Assembly (NCBI GenBank): GCA_023142995.1
Contig: JAGLIM010000009.1
Location: forward strand, 1-35,214
From: Minisyncoccota bacterium
GTDB lineage: Bacteria > Patescibacteriota > Minisyncoccia > JAHIHE01 > JAGLIN01
Length of the DNA: 35,214 bases
Reading direction: 5' to 3'
The translations under genes and the position numbers were made by a program. This document shows positions 9,015 through 16,820 of this stretch, one piece after another. The notes under the pieces were generated by a model that did not search any database, was not told the origin of the DNA, and saw only the letters and a list, made by a program, of their open reading frames with translations. Each line of letters opens with the position of its first letter. The first letter of the stretch is position 1.

Positions 9015-9797
9015 ATGGAACAATTAACTAATCAAAATCAAGAGAAGCCAAAGAATTTTTGGCAGAGATTAAAAACGTGGCAGAAGATAGGGTTTATTAT
9101 TTTAGGATTGTTTTTAATTTATATTATTATAAGTTCATTTTTATGTTTAAGGTCTGGTTCTGATTTTACTAAAGATTCGGAGTATATTACTTGTGAGAAT
9201 GATCACGACTGTGTTTCTGAAAAGTGTGGTTGCTTAAATAAAAAAGGATCTAGGAACTTTAATTTATGGACAACTTTTTGCGTGAGAAACTTAAAATGTA
9301 TGATTCCATCATCCTGTAATTGTCAAAATGGAAGGTGTATTAGTAATTACAATTATAACAACGAAAAGTTTTATAAAAAAACGGATGAAGAAAAAATAAA
9401 AATTCTTTTTGGCACCTTTCTCTTGGCAGAGAAAAATTGTGATATTAATTTAGCAAATGCTGTTTTAACTGAAAAATCAAAAGAGATTATGCATTATACT
9501 TGTTCTAATATGTCAGCGGAATATAAGTGTTATAAAGATATTACTGATAATGATTATGGAATATACGTAAAAAACGATAAAGCGATCTTACATTTTAATT
9601 CTTTTAGTCATAAAGAAGGCTGGCCGTTTTTCTTTGAAAAAGAAAATGGCGAGTGGAAAATAGATTTTCATAAAATGGCTTTTGGCATTTCAATGGGAGG
9701 TAGCGGTTGCGCTACTGGTTGGGGATGGAGAAGCGAGGAAATAATGAAAGAATTCTGCAGTTATTTCAAAAAGGGAGAATGTCCCGAAAAACAATAA
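9015..9797 (+). CDS. Anchored Cys-module protein with NTF2-like C-terminus
   Basis: A 260 aa protein. The N-terminus has FWQRLKTWQKI, a common lead-in to anchors in CPR proteins, then a hydrophobic segment at about 25-44. The cysteine module is at 60-108, opening CENDHDC and ending CNCQNGRC. The C-terminal half (about 120-250: DEEKIKILFGTFLLAEKNCDI ... WPFFFEKENGEWKIDF) resembles NTF2-like or DUF4878-type lipoprotein domains, with the final strand 'ENGEWKIDF'. No SD; the ATG is preceded by tttaaaaat. It closes the run of anchored cysteine-module proteins and stops only 4 bp before the DUF6498-like gene, so the two are probably co-transcribed. Confidence 0.75.
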   Translation: MEQLTNQNQEKPKNFWQRLKTWQKIGFIILGLFLIYIIISSFLCLRSGSDFTKDSEYITCENDHDCVSEKCGCLNKKGSRNFNLWTTFCVRNLKCMIPSSCNCQNGRCISNYNYNNEKFYKKTDEEKIKILFGTFLLAEKNCDINLANAVLTEKSKEIMHYTCSNMSAEYKCYKDITDNDYGIYVKNDKAILHFNSFSHKEGWPFFFEKENGEWKIDFHKMAFGISMGGSGCATGWGWRSEEIMKEFCSYFKKGECPEKQ

Positions 9798-9801
9798 AAA
9801 T

Positions 9802-10482
9802 ATGAATAAAAAAACAATCAAATTTATAAATTCAGTCAAAAAAGATAGATCAGCAATGATTCTCTTGCTGTCGAATATTTTGACGATCATTTTTGCCTTA
9901 ACGGGGCAGTGGGATTTGCTGATCATTATGTCTGGGTATTGGCTGCAAAGCGTTATTATTGGTTTTTTTAATTTTTTGAGAATTATCAATCTAAAAGATT
10001 TTTCTGTTAAGGATTTCGAAATAAATGACAGACCAACTAAGGCTGTGAAAAACACAAAAATATTCGTTGCTTTTTTCTTTGCTTTCCATTATGGACTTTT
10101 TCATTTTGGCTATTTGTCTTCCTTAATAGCTTTTATGGAGGAAAGGGGAATAAATATTACAAACGAGATTTATCCTCTTGCGTTAATAGGAATAATTTTT
10201 TTCCTTAACCATTTGTTCTCTTTCTGGTATAATAGAAAAGAGTTTGAAGGGAAAAAGCCAAATATTGGCAAAATAATGTTTTTTCCTTATGCTAGAATAA
10301 TTCCAATGCATCTTGCTATTATGACTTATGGAGCTTTTGTTATTTTTAGTGGAATAATAGGATATGAACTGTATTTTATGCCACTTGTTCTGTTTTTAGT
10401 TCTCAAAACATTTTCTGATCTAATTATGCATATTGTCGAGCATAATAAATTCAAAGACATTGATTCTGTTACAGAGATTTAA
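9802..10482 (+). CDS. DUF6498-like multi-spanning membrane protein
   Basis: An integral membrane protein of 226 aa with about six hydrophobic segments. The features SGYWLQSVIIGFFNFLRI near residue 45 and FFFAFHYGLFHFGYL near residue 90 recall the DUF6498 family, whose function is unknown. The gene starts 4 bp after the upstream stop. It is followed by a 332 bp gap with a hairpin-bearing repeat and a terminator-like structure. I assign the family from motif memory only. Confidence 0.7.
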   Translation: MNKKTIKFINSVKKDRSAMILLLSNILTIIFALTGQWDLLIIMSGYWLQSVIIGFFNFLRIINLKDFSVKDFEINDRPTKAVKNTKIFVAFFFAFHYGLFHFGYLSSLIAFMEERGINITNEIYPLALIGIIFFLNHLFSFWYNRKEFEGKKPNIGKIMFFPYARIIPMHLAIMTYGAFVIFSGIIGYELYFMPLVLFLVLKTFSDLIMHIVEHNKFKDIDSVTEI

Positions 10483-10489
10483 AGAATTT

Positions 10490-10605
10490 GGAGTCCTTAC
10501 GAAAGTAAGGGAGAAATATCATAATGCTTTAGAAACTCACTAGTCTTAATGAAACTTCATCCTCGCTGGAGTTTATACTTGAATTCAGTTCAGTGCAAGG
10601 AGTCC
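10490..10605 (+). repeat. ~115 bp intergenic repeat, copy 1 (with GAAA-loop hairpin)
   Basis: It begins ggagtccttac and ends gtgcaaggagtcc, so the ends are imperfect inverted repeats. At its 5' end a 6 bp stem (ccttac/gtaagg, 10495-10510) is closed by a GAAA loop. The second copy, in opposite orientation, is at 30536-30650; the two align over their whole length with scattered differences. It sits just after the stop of the membrane protein at 10482. It could be a MITE-like element or a repeated structured RNA. Confidence 0.75.
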
Positions 10606-10663
10606 GGTCTTGCATTTTGTTGTTTTAATAATTGATTTTTAAATATAACTTTCAACTTTATTC

Positions 10664-10721
10664 ACCCTATTAAATTGCTTCGCACTTCACTTTGGTGAAG
10701 ATTTAACAGGGTAAACTTTTT
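10664..10721 (+). terminator. Hairpin terminator after the 9802 gene
   Basis: The outer arms accctattaaat (10664-10675) and atttaacagggt (10701-10712) pair with one mismatch. An inner stem, cttcac/gtgaag, stacks directly on them. The structure is followed by aaacttttta. The rest of this 332 bp gap (10483-10814) holds the repeat copy at 10490-10605, an 8 bp hairpin (10748-10766, ggttgtca/tgacagcc), and a tandem acctaaa run (about 10775-10795). I see no gene in it. Confidence 0.55.
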
Positions 10722-10814
10722 AGTATAACGTTAGGGGCTAGGTTAGTGGTTGTCAAGATGACAGCCATAAAAGTACCTAAAACCTAAAACCTAATTCTTA
10801 ATTCCTAATTTTCT

Positions 10815-11243
10815 ATGTCACACATTTGTAAGAATCTTTTAATCCGTTGTATGGATTTTCGATTAAATAAAGAAACTAAAAAATGGATTCAAGAGTCAGA
10901 TTTTTCTGAAGGTGGATTTGATGTTATTTCTTTGGCGGGTGCGAGTAAAGATATTATTGATGGTAATGAAGAAATAAAGAACAATTTTCTAAAACATATT
11001 GGTGTTTCTGTTAATTTGCATCAAGCAGAAAAAATTATTATTTTCCATCACAGTAATTGTGGTGCTTATGCGCTTGATTATAAATTTGGTTCAGTTCAAG
11101 AAGAAAAAGAAAAACAATTTGCAGATATGAAAAAATCAAAAGAGATCATTCTAGAAAGATATCCAGAAGTAGAAATTGTTTTTGTTTGGGGAGAGCTAAA
11201 AGATAAGAATGGAGAGGAGATTGAGTTTAAGATAATTTCTTAG
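10815..11243 (+). CDS. Small beta-carbonic anhydrase-like protein
   Basis: A 142 aa protein resembling beta-class carbonic anhydrases, which interconvert CO2 and bicarbonate at a zinc held by Cys-His-Cys. The C-x-D-x-R motif is present (C12, D14, R16) and so is H-x-x-C (H79, C82), giving the expected zinc ligands and the Asp-Arg dyad. It is shorter than the usual 180-220 aa because the C-terminal helices are reduced, so activity is not certain. Cytosolic; no signal peptide. It stops 7 bp before pgk and is probably in the same operon. A metal-binding relative with another role is the main alternative. Confidence 0.75.
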   Translation: MSHICKNLLIRCMDFRLNKETKKWIQESDFSEGGFDVISLAGASKDIIDGNEEIKNNFLKHIGVSVNLHQAEKIIIFHHSNCGAYALDYKFGSVQEEKEKQFADMKKSKEIILERYPEVEIVFVWGELKDKNGEEIEFKIIS

Positions 11244-11250
11244 TAAAAAT

Positions 11251-12444
11251 ATGAAAACAATAAAAGAGATCAAAAATTTAAAAAATAAAAAAGTTCTCAT
11301 GAGAGTTGGTTTTAATGTGCCAATTGGGGACAGTGGAATTGTTAATGAAAAAGAAGATTGGAGAATAAGAGCAGCATTACCAATGATAGAATATTTATTG
11401 GAAAAAGAAGCAAAGATCATTTTGATGGGTCATTTAGGGAGACCGGAACTTAGTCAAAAGCCCATAAAGTCAAAAGCCCATAAAGTCAAAAGTCAAAAGC
11501 ATAGCTTAAGACCAGTGGCGCGGAGATTGGGAGAATTATTAGATCGTGAGATAAAATTTGTTGATGATTGTGTTGGTAATGAAGCCAAGGACGTTGCTTT
11601 GAAAATGCAAGCGGGAGATATTGTTTTATTGGAAAATTTACGATTTTATAAACAAGAAGAAGAGAATGATGAAGAATTTGCTAAAAATCTAGCGGAACTT
11701 GCTGATATTTATGTGAACAATGCATTTTCTGTTTCTCATCGCGCGCATGCTAGTGTTTGCGCGGTTACAAAATTTTTGCCATCATATGCGGGGTTGCTTT
11801 TGGAAAAAGAGATAAAATTACTTTCTGAGGCAATTCATAATTCCAAAAGACCATCTACAATTATTATCGGGGGAGCTAAAGCTAAAACAAAGCTTCCTGT
11901 AGTTAAATTTGTAATGGACAAATTTGATCACATTCTTGTGGGAGGAGTTGTAGCAAATGTGATACTTAAAGCTAAAGGAATTGATACAGGGAAATCATTG
12001 CTTGGAGATGTGGACCTCGAAGAAGCAAAAAAAATAGATCTTGATAATAATAAGTTGTATATTCCATTTGACGTAATAGTTTGCAATTCAAGGATTAAAA
12101 GAGCTGAGCTTTCTCCTGTCGGCAAAATTGGAGATGAAAGAATATTAGATATAGGTCCTGATACAGAAGAATTATTTTCAAAAATAATAGCAGACTCAGA
12201 AACGATTATCTGGAATGGTCCTATGGGCAAATTTGAAAATGAAAACTTTTTGTCAGGGACCAAAAAAGTTGCTGAAGCTGTTGTGAAATCAAAGGGATAC
12301 AAGATAGTTGGAGGAGGAGATACAATAACAGCTCTTGATCAGCTTGGATATCTTGATGATATAGACTATGTTTGTACAGGCGGAGGTGCTATGCTAGTGT
12401 TTTTAGCTGGAAAAAAATTACCAGGAATTGAAGCATTAAATTAA
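11251..12444 (+). CDS. pgk: Phosphoglycerate kinase
   Basis: This enzyme transfers a phosphate from 1,3-bisphosphoglycerate to ADP, making ATP and 3-phosphoglycerate in the cytosol. The 397 aa length is normal. Visible landmarks are GHLGRP in the N-domain, LLENLRFYKQEEENDEEFA, NNAFSVSHRAHAS, GGAKAKTKLPVV, WNGPMGKFE, and the C-domain nucleotide loop GGGDTITA. Two oddities stand out. The usual RVDFNVP reads RVGFNVP, so the conserved substrate-loop Asp is Gly20. A 16 bp tandem repeat lies in the coding sequence just after GHLGRP. The gene follows the carbonic anhydrase-like gene by 7 bp and leads a run of tightly spaced genes that ends with eno. Confidence 0.97.
   Translation: MKTIKEIKNLKNKKVLMRVGFNVPIGDSGIVNEKEDWRIRAALPMIEYLLEKEAKIILMGHLGRPELSQKPIKSKAHKVKSQKHSLRPVARRLGELLDREIKFVDDCVGNEAKDVALKMQAGDIVLLENLRFYKQEEENDEEFAKNLAELADIYVNNAFSVSHRAHASVCAVTKFLPSYAGLLLEKEIKLLSEAIHNSKRPSTIIIGGAKAKTKLPVVKFVMDKFDHILVGGVVANVILKAKGIDTGKSLLGDVDLEEAKKIDLDNNKLYIPFDVIVCNSRIKRAELSPVGKIGDERILDIGPDTEELFSKIIADSETIIWNGPMGKFENENFLSGTKKVAEAVVKSKGYKIVGGGDTITALDQLGYLDDIDYVCTGGGAMLVFLAGKKLPGIEALN
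11452..11500 (+). repeat. 16 bp tandem repeat inside pgk
   Basis: The unit agtcaaaagcccataa occurs twice in full (11452-11467 and 11468-11483). A third, partial unit agtcaaaag runs to 11492, and tcaaaag follows. The unit length is not a multiple of three, so the copies are read in different frames, giving a lysine- and serine-rich loop after GHLGRPE. Confidence 0.85.
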
Positions 12445-12465
12445 TTTGCTAAATAATGTTATAAT
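12436..12465 (+). promoter_or_regulatory. Possible leaderless promoter before the 12472 gene
   Basis: A perfect TATAAT (12460-12465) ends six bases before the ATG at 12472, which would place transcription start at or beside the start codon. The -35 region (ttaaat, 12436-12441) is poor. In such AT-rich DNA a chance match is quite possible. Confidence 0.35.
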
Positions 12466-12471
12466 AAAAAT

Positions 12472-13044
12472 ATGGAGAATAATATTATTAAAAACAGAAA
12501 AAGAAAACCTAGCAGAATATTGATTGTTCTACTTGTTTTATTGCCAATTTTGACAATTTATTTACTTAAAGATGACATCATTTCTGTTTTAGATATTAGT
12601 TTGGATACCAAAAGTGATATCCAACAAGAAGAGAATGAAAACGAAAACGAAAATATTGAGAATGAAGATGAAAGTATTGGAAAAGAACATACTGAAATGG
12701 CAGATTTTGTATTAGATAAGTTTGCAAAATCTAATGATTTGGTAAGAAAAGCTAATCTAAGAGATATAAAAAATGCACTTGTATTATATTCAAATGCAAA
12801 TAACGGAAATTATCCTTTGAGCATTGAAGGAACTAGATTGTTTGATCAAGATTCAGAAGTCAGTAAAGAACTTTTGAATTTTACAAATAAGGAAAATTTA
12901 AAAGATCCTAAAGATCCAGAATATTATTACACTTATCAATCTTCTGACGGTATAAATTTTAAATTAACAGCAAGACTTGAAAACATAAAAGATTTAGACT
13001 GTGAAATAATAGGAGATATATGTATTTATAAAATTACAAATTAA
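12472..13044 (+). CDS. Anchored protein with pseudopilin-like C-terminal domain
   Basis: A 190 aa protein with a basic N-terminus (KNRKRKPSR), one hydrophobic segment at about 15-32, and an acidic linker (EENENENENIENEDE). A C-terminal domain follows, opening RKANLRDIKNALVLYSNANNGNYP. That opening and the 'KDPKDPEYYYTYQSSDG' stretch recall the GspG/type II pseudopilin globular domain as used in many CPR proteins. No prepilin peptidase site (GFxxxE) precedes the hydrophobic segment, so it probably does not assemble as a pilin. It is a paralogue of the first half of the next gene, 11 bp downstream. Function unknown; extracytoplasmic. Confidence 0.7.
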   Translation: MENNIIKNRKRKPSRILIVLLVLLPILTIYLLKDDIISVLDISLDTKSDIQQEENENENENIENEDESIGKEHTEMADFVLDKFAKSNDLVRKANLRDIKNALVLYSNANNGNYPLSIEGTRLFDQDSEVSKELLNFTNKENLKDPKDPEYYYTYQSSDGINFKLTARLENIKDLDCEIIGDICIYKITN

Positions 13045-13055
13045 AAGATCTACAA

Positions 13056-14213
13056 ATGAGGCAGTTGAGTATTAATGAAAAACCAAATATCAAAAAGAAA
13101 ATATTAAGTATATTTATTTTAATTATTGTTTTAGTTGTGTCCCTTATTTTCATATTATATAAGAATAATATTTTATTTTCTGAAAGTATAAGTTATGAAT
13201 CATCTGATAGTTTGCAAGACAAAGACATTGTAAATAATAATATTATAAAAGATAGCGATCAAGAAAGAAAGGATGATCTATTCAAAATAGAGTTGGCGTT
13301 AGAAAAATATTATAATGAAAACAATTTATATCCTGTAAGTGAAAACGGTGTAAGATTAGATGATAAAGATTCTAAAATATATGAAGCTATGATAGAATAT
13401 GTTCAAGGCAATGATCTTCAGGATCCAGATGATGGTTATTACTATGAATATATATCTGATGGTTTATATTTTGAATTATCAGCTAGACTTGGTAATTTAG
13501 ATGATGAAGATTGTGAAATAATGGATGAAAACATTTGTATTTATAAAAAAAGAACTTATGGAAAAATTGTAAAAGTATTGACACAAAACGAGAAAGGTAG
13601 TGACTTTTTAGAAAAAATAATTTCGATTGATACAGATGATACAATAATTGTGAGCGGAAACTATTTAAATGATAATAATCAAAAAGTTATTAAGATATTA
13701 GATCCTCCTGAAAATATAAAAATAAAAAAAGTGAAAGAAATTACTGAGACAGAAAGAAAAACAAATAATTTAATATTAATTGGCAATGTAGATTCTAATG
13801 ATCTAATTTCTAATGTTTATAAGAAAAAGATAGTTATTGAAAATCTTAATTTAGTCGATGAGAATAATTTATACATAGCAACACTAAAAAGCTCTCAAAG
13901 TCCATGGAACAGGGAAAAAGATATTTTTATAATTGAGACTGGATGTTTAAATGGTGAAATTTCCAAGGAAATTGGCAATGTTTCAGTAGAAAAGATAGAT
14001 GAAGATTATTATCACATATTATTAACTGCAGATAGTGATAAATTTACACTAGTTAAAAGTAGCAAATATAGAGACGAGCAATCGTTTTTAAAACGTATAC
14101 TAGAACTTGATGGAAAGGATGTTGAAATTTATGGTTATAAGAAGGTGTGTGATTTTGAAAAAATTATCTTAACAGATAGTATTGCAGTAGTAAACATAGA
14201 TGAAATTAAATAA
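13056..14213 (+). CDS. Anchored protein: pseudopilin-like plus second domain
   Basis: A 385 aa protein with a hydrophobic anchor at about residues 15-37. A pseudopilin-like domain spans about 70-166 (KIELALEKYYNENNLYPVSENG ... DPDDGYYYEYISDG ... CEIMDENICIY), matching the preceding 190 aa protein nearly end to end. A further region of about 220 residues (TYGKIVKVLTQNEKGSDFLE ... KRILELDGKDVEIYGYKKVCDF) is beta-rich and could be an OB-like fold, but I do not recognise it. It looks like a tandem duplicate of the neighbour with an added domain. No prepilin cleavage motif and no SD. Both lie inside the pgk-eno run. Confidence 0.65.
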   Translation: MRQLSINEKPNIKKKILSIFILIIVLVVSLIFILYKNNILFSESISYESSDSLQDKDIVNNNIIKDSDQERKDDLFKIELALEKYYNENNLYPVSENGVRLDDKDSKIYEAMIEYVQGNDLQDPDDGYYYEYISDGLYFELSARLGNLDDEDCEIMDENICIYKKRTYGKIVKVLTQNEKGSDFLEKIISIDTDDTIIVSGNYLNDNNQKVIKILDPPENIKIKKVKEITETERKTNNLILIGNVDSNDLISNVYKKKIVIENLNLVDENNLYIATLKSSQSPWNREKDIFIIETGCLNGEISKEIGNVSVEKIDEDYYHILLTADSDKFTLVKSSKYRDEQSFLKRILELDGKDVEIYGYKKVCDFEKIILTDSIAVVNIDEIK

Positions 14214-14239
14214 TCTATATTATATTTTAATCTAAATTT

Positions 14240-15088
14240 ATGAAACAAAAAAATAGCAAAAGAACAAATAAAAAAAATATTAGTATTAATGTTTTTTTAG
14301 GAGTGATCTTAACGACAATACTTGTGTTGTTATTTTCTTTTTTAGTTTTGTTATTTTTTTCAAAAAATAAAAATATTTCATATAATATTAAAGATGACAC
14401 GCAAGAAATTATAATAACTACAGATAAAGAACATTATAGTATTGGAGAAAATATAGAACTTTATGTGAAAAATAGATCAACAAATTCTATATATTTTGAA
14501 CCATGTGAATATTTAGACAGATTTGAAAAAAAGATAGATGGAGAATGGAAAGAATCTTCTAACTATAGAGGAGAAAACATCTATGATGAATCTGGATTTA
14601 AAAGAGAAGATAATATTACAAATTGCGAAATTCAATTACCGAAAGATGGTGTAGGAATATATAGAGCTGTTGTTCAGATATATTATGAGTGTAAAAGTCC
14701 AGGAAAAAATATGTGTGCTAATTCAAAGATATTTTATTCGAATTCGTTTGAAATAAAAAACGATGATAGTTTTTGTGAAGATAAAGTTTTGGAAAATTGT
14801 GATGGCAAAAGAGTTTCTATCATAGGTACTTTTATAACCTCAAAAGCTCATTTTTTAAGTAATATAGAAAATAGAATTGTTGAACATCAATGGGCTGGCG
14901 GAATATTAATTCATGGCCATGGTGAAATGGAAGAAGGTAAAAAGTATAATGTTGTTGGCGTAATTAGAAAAGGAGGTTATCGTTGTGGAACGAATAATGA
15001 AAATGAACAATGTATGTTAGATGAAAAAGGTATGATACTTCCTTATCCAACTAAAATAGAAGTAGAAAAAAATTATCCTGTTAAATAA
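14240..15088 (+). CDS. Anchored Ig-like / OB-like protein
   Basis: A 282 aa protein with a lysine-rich N-terminus and a strong hydrophobic segment at about 17-40. An Ig-like BsuPI-type domain spans about 58-173 (HYSIGENIELYVKNRSTNSIYF ... YSNSFEIKN), the same module as in the 3529 and 7401 proteins. The C-terminal part opens CEDKVLENCDGKRVSIIGTFI and continues GGILIHGHGEMEEGKKYNVVGVIR, which has the look of an OB-fold strand pattern. Six cysteines suggest disulphides outside the cell. It starts 26 bp after the previous stop and ends 10 bp before eno. Function unknown. Confidence 0.7.
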   Translation: MKQKNSKRTNKKNISINVFLGVILTTILVLLFSFLVLLFFSKNKNISYNIKDDTQEIIITTDKEHYSIGENIELYVKNRSTNSIYFEPCEYLDRFEKKIDGEWKESSNYRGENIYDESGFKREDNITNCEIQLPKDGVGIYRAVVQIYYECKSPGKNMCANSKIFYSNSFEIKNDDSFCEDKVLENCDGKRVSIIGTFITSKAHFLSNIENRIVEHQWAGGILIHGHGEMEEGKKYNVVGVIRKGGYRCGTNNENEQCMLDEKGMILPYPTKIEVEKNYPVK

Positions 15089-15098
15089 TAAAATATAT

Positions 15099-16370
15099 AT
15101 GACAAATAAAATTAAAAAGATCCAAGCTTTAGAAATTCTTGATTCTCGTGGTAATCCTACTATTAGAGTTAAAGTTACTTTAGAAAATAATATAAACGCA
15201 CTTGCGGCTGTGCCGTCTGGTGCTTCAACGGGAGAATTTGAAGCTTTGGAATTGCGTGATGGGGATGCGAATAGATATGGCGGTAAAGGAGTTTTGCAAG
15301 CTTGTGAAAATATTAACACAAAAATAAATAAAGCATTAAAAGGAGAGGTTGTGACTGATCAGAAAAGAATTGATAGAATTATGCTTGATCTTGATGGTAC
15401 TGAAAATAAATCAAATTTAGGAGCAAATGCGATTTTGGGAGTTTCTCTCGCTTGTGCCAGGGCTGGAGCGAAAGCAAAGAATAAACCTCTCTATAAATAT
15501 CTAGGATCAACTTATGGTTTTAAGGTAAAAGATTTCAGCTCGCCAGTTCCGATGTTTAATATCATAAATGGCGGCAAACATGCTGACAGCGGTCTTTCAA
15601 TTCAGGAATTTATGATTTTGCCAGTTGGGATTAATGGGTCAGCCGAGAGGATAAGAGTGGGAAGTAAAATTTTTCATACATTAAAAACAATTCTTTCTAC
15701 TAAAGGCTATTCAACTGGAGTCGGGGATGAAGGAGGCTTTGCTCCGGAACTTAATAGTCATGCGCAGGCATTTGAGCTGATCATAAAAGCTATAGAAGAG
15801 TCTGGATATAAAGTTGGTGAGGATATTGTATTTGCCATTGATGCTGCGGCAAATTCATTTTGTGATTCTCAAAGCAATGAATATATATTAAAACCTGAAA
15901 ATATTTCTTTGGATTACAACCAATTGATTGCGTTGTATCTAGAATGGATTAAAAAATATCCGTTGTTTTCAATCGAAGATGGTTTAAACGAAGAAGACTG
16001 GGATGAGTGGAAAGAGATGAAACAAAAATTAATTTCTGAGAATAAAAATTTAATGATTGTAACTGATGATTTAACAGTAACGAATACAAAAAGATTGCAA
16101 AAAGCAATTGATAGTAATTGCGCTAATGCGATTATAATTAAACCTAATCAAATCGGATCATTATCTGAAACAATTGAATGCGTTAAAACGGCACAAAAAG
16201 CTGGATGGAAAATTATTGTCTCTCACAGATCTGGTGAAACTTGCGACGATTTCATTGCAGATTTAGCGGTTGCAGTTGGTGCTGATTTTCTTAAGGCTGG
16301 ATCATTGTCGCGAGGGGAGAGATTGGCAAAATATAATCGGTTGATGAAGATTGAAGATGAACTTAAATAG
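15099..16370 (+). CDS. eno: Enolase
   Basis: Converts 2-phosphoglycerate to phosphoenolpyruvate, a Mg-dependent cytosolic step. The 423 aa length is typical. The N-terminal landmarks are EILDSRGNPT and PSGASTGEFEALELRD. The barrel has GVGDEGGFAPEL (catalytic Glu region), FSIEDGLNEEDWDEW (metal ligands), TDDLTVTN, KPNQIGSLSE (catalytic Lys), and IIVSHRSGETCDDFIADLAVA. The last motif reads KAGSLSRGERLAKYN where KTGAPSRSER is usual, a mild variation. It sits 10 bp after the Ig/OB-like gene and shares the operon with pgk in this lineage-specific arrangement. Confidence 0.97.
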   Translation: MTNKIKKIQALEILDSRGNPTIRVKVTLENNINALAAVPSGASTGEFEALELRDGDANRYGGKGVLQACENINTKINKALKGEVVTDQKRIDRIMLDLDGTENKSNLGANAILGVSLACARAGAKAKNKPLYKYLGSTYGFKVKDFSSPVPMFNIINGGKHADSGLSIQEFMILPVGINGSAERIRVGSKIFHTLKTILSTKGYSTGVGDEGGFAPELNSHAQAFELIIKAIEESGYKVGEDIVFAIDAAANSFCDSQSNEYILKPENISLDYNQLIALYLEWIKKYPLFSIEDGLNEEDWDEWKEMKQKLISENKNLMIVTDDLTVTNTKRLQKAIDSNCANAIIIKPNQIGSLSETIECVKTAQKAGWKIIVSHRSGETCDDFIADLAVAVGADFLKAGSLSRGERLAKYNRLMKIEDELK

Positions 16371-16374
16371 CTAT

Positions 16375-16403
16375 TGTCATTCCTGCGGAGGCAGGAATCC
16401 AGA
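16375..16403 (+). repeat. Palindromic intergenic repeat, copy A
   Basis: The sequence gtcattcctgcggaggcaggaatccag forms a 7 bp stem (ttcctgc/gcaggaa) with a GGAG loop. It is of the widespread 'gtcattcctgc...gcaggaatccag' type. It starts 5 bp after the eno stop. Copy B lies in inverted orientation at 16821-16850, so the two bracket the GIY-YIG gene. Confidence 0.85.
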
Positions 16404-16469
16404 TGAAATATCATTAAAACATTATTTTAAAATAAAGATTTTTAAAAAACAATAATCCTTTTATAAAAA

Positions 16470-16766
16470 ATGAAAGCACAAAAAACATATTGTGTTTATA
16501 TTACAGCAAGCAAAAGAAATGGCACTTTATATATAGGCGTAACGTCCAATCTCAAAAAAAGAATTTATGAACATAAAGAAAGTCTGATAGATGGATTTAC
16601 AAAGAAATACAAAGCTAATAAACTTGTTTATTTTGAAATGACAAATGATATTAATTGCGCTATTCAAAGAGAAAAACAATTGAAGAAGTGGAAAAGAGAA
16701 TGGAAGATAAAAATGATTGAAAAAGAAAATCCTTGTTGGATAGATTTATATTATAATTTGGAATAA
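16470..16766 (+). CDS. GIY-YIG nuclease family protein
   Basis: A 98 aa single-domain GIY-YIG protein of the short UPF0213/UvrC-N-like type. It has the paired strands YCVYIT and LYIGVT (the GIY...YIG equivalents), the Arg-containing helix NLKKRIYEHK, and QREKQLKKWKREWKIKMIEKEN, in which a Glu would bind metal. Such proteins are predicted DNA nucleases; the short ones have no firmly known target. The gene is enclosed by inverted copies of a short palindromic repeat (16375-16403 and 16821-16850), an arrangement I associate with CPR genomes and other bacteria. No SD. Confidence 0.9.
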   Translation: MKAQKTYCVYITASKRNGTLYIGVTSNLKKRIYEHKESLIDGFTKKYKANKLVYFEMTNDINCAIQREKQLKKWKREWKIKMIEKENPCWIDLYYNLE

Positions 16767-16820
16767 CGGTCTTTGATGTTGTTAATAATTGTTGATAATA
16801 TAGAACTATGCGATTTTATG

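Noticed and set aside
10775-10812. Tandem acctaaa run resembling a telomeric or CRISPR-like repeat
   Set aside because: Only about three short units, no spacers and no cas genes. It looks like low-complexity leader sequence before the carbonic anhydrase-like gene.
16223-16414. - strand frame covering the end of eno and the palindromic repeat
   Set aside because: Its N-terminal residues are just a translation of the intergenic repeat and the remainder is antisense to the enolase C-terminus.
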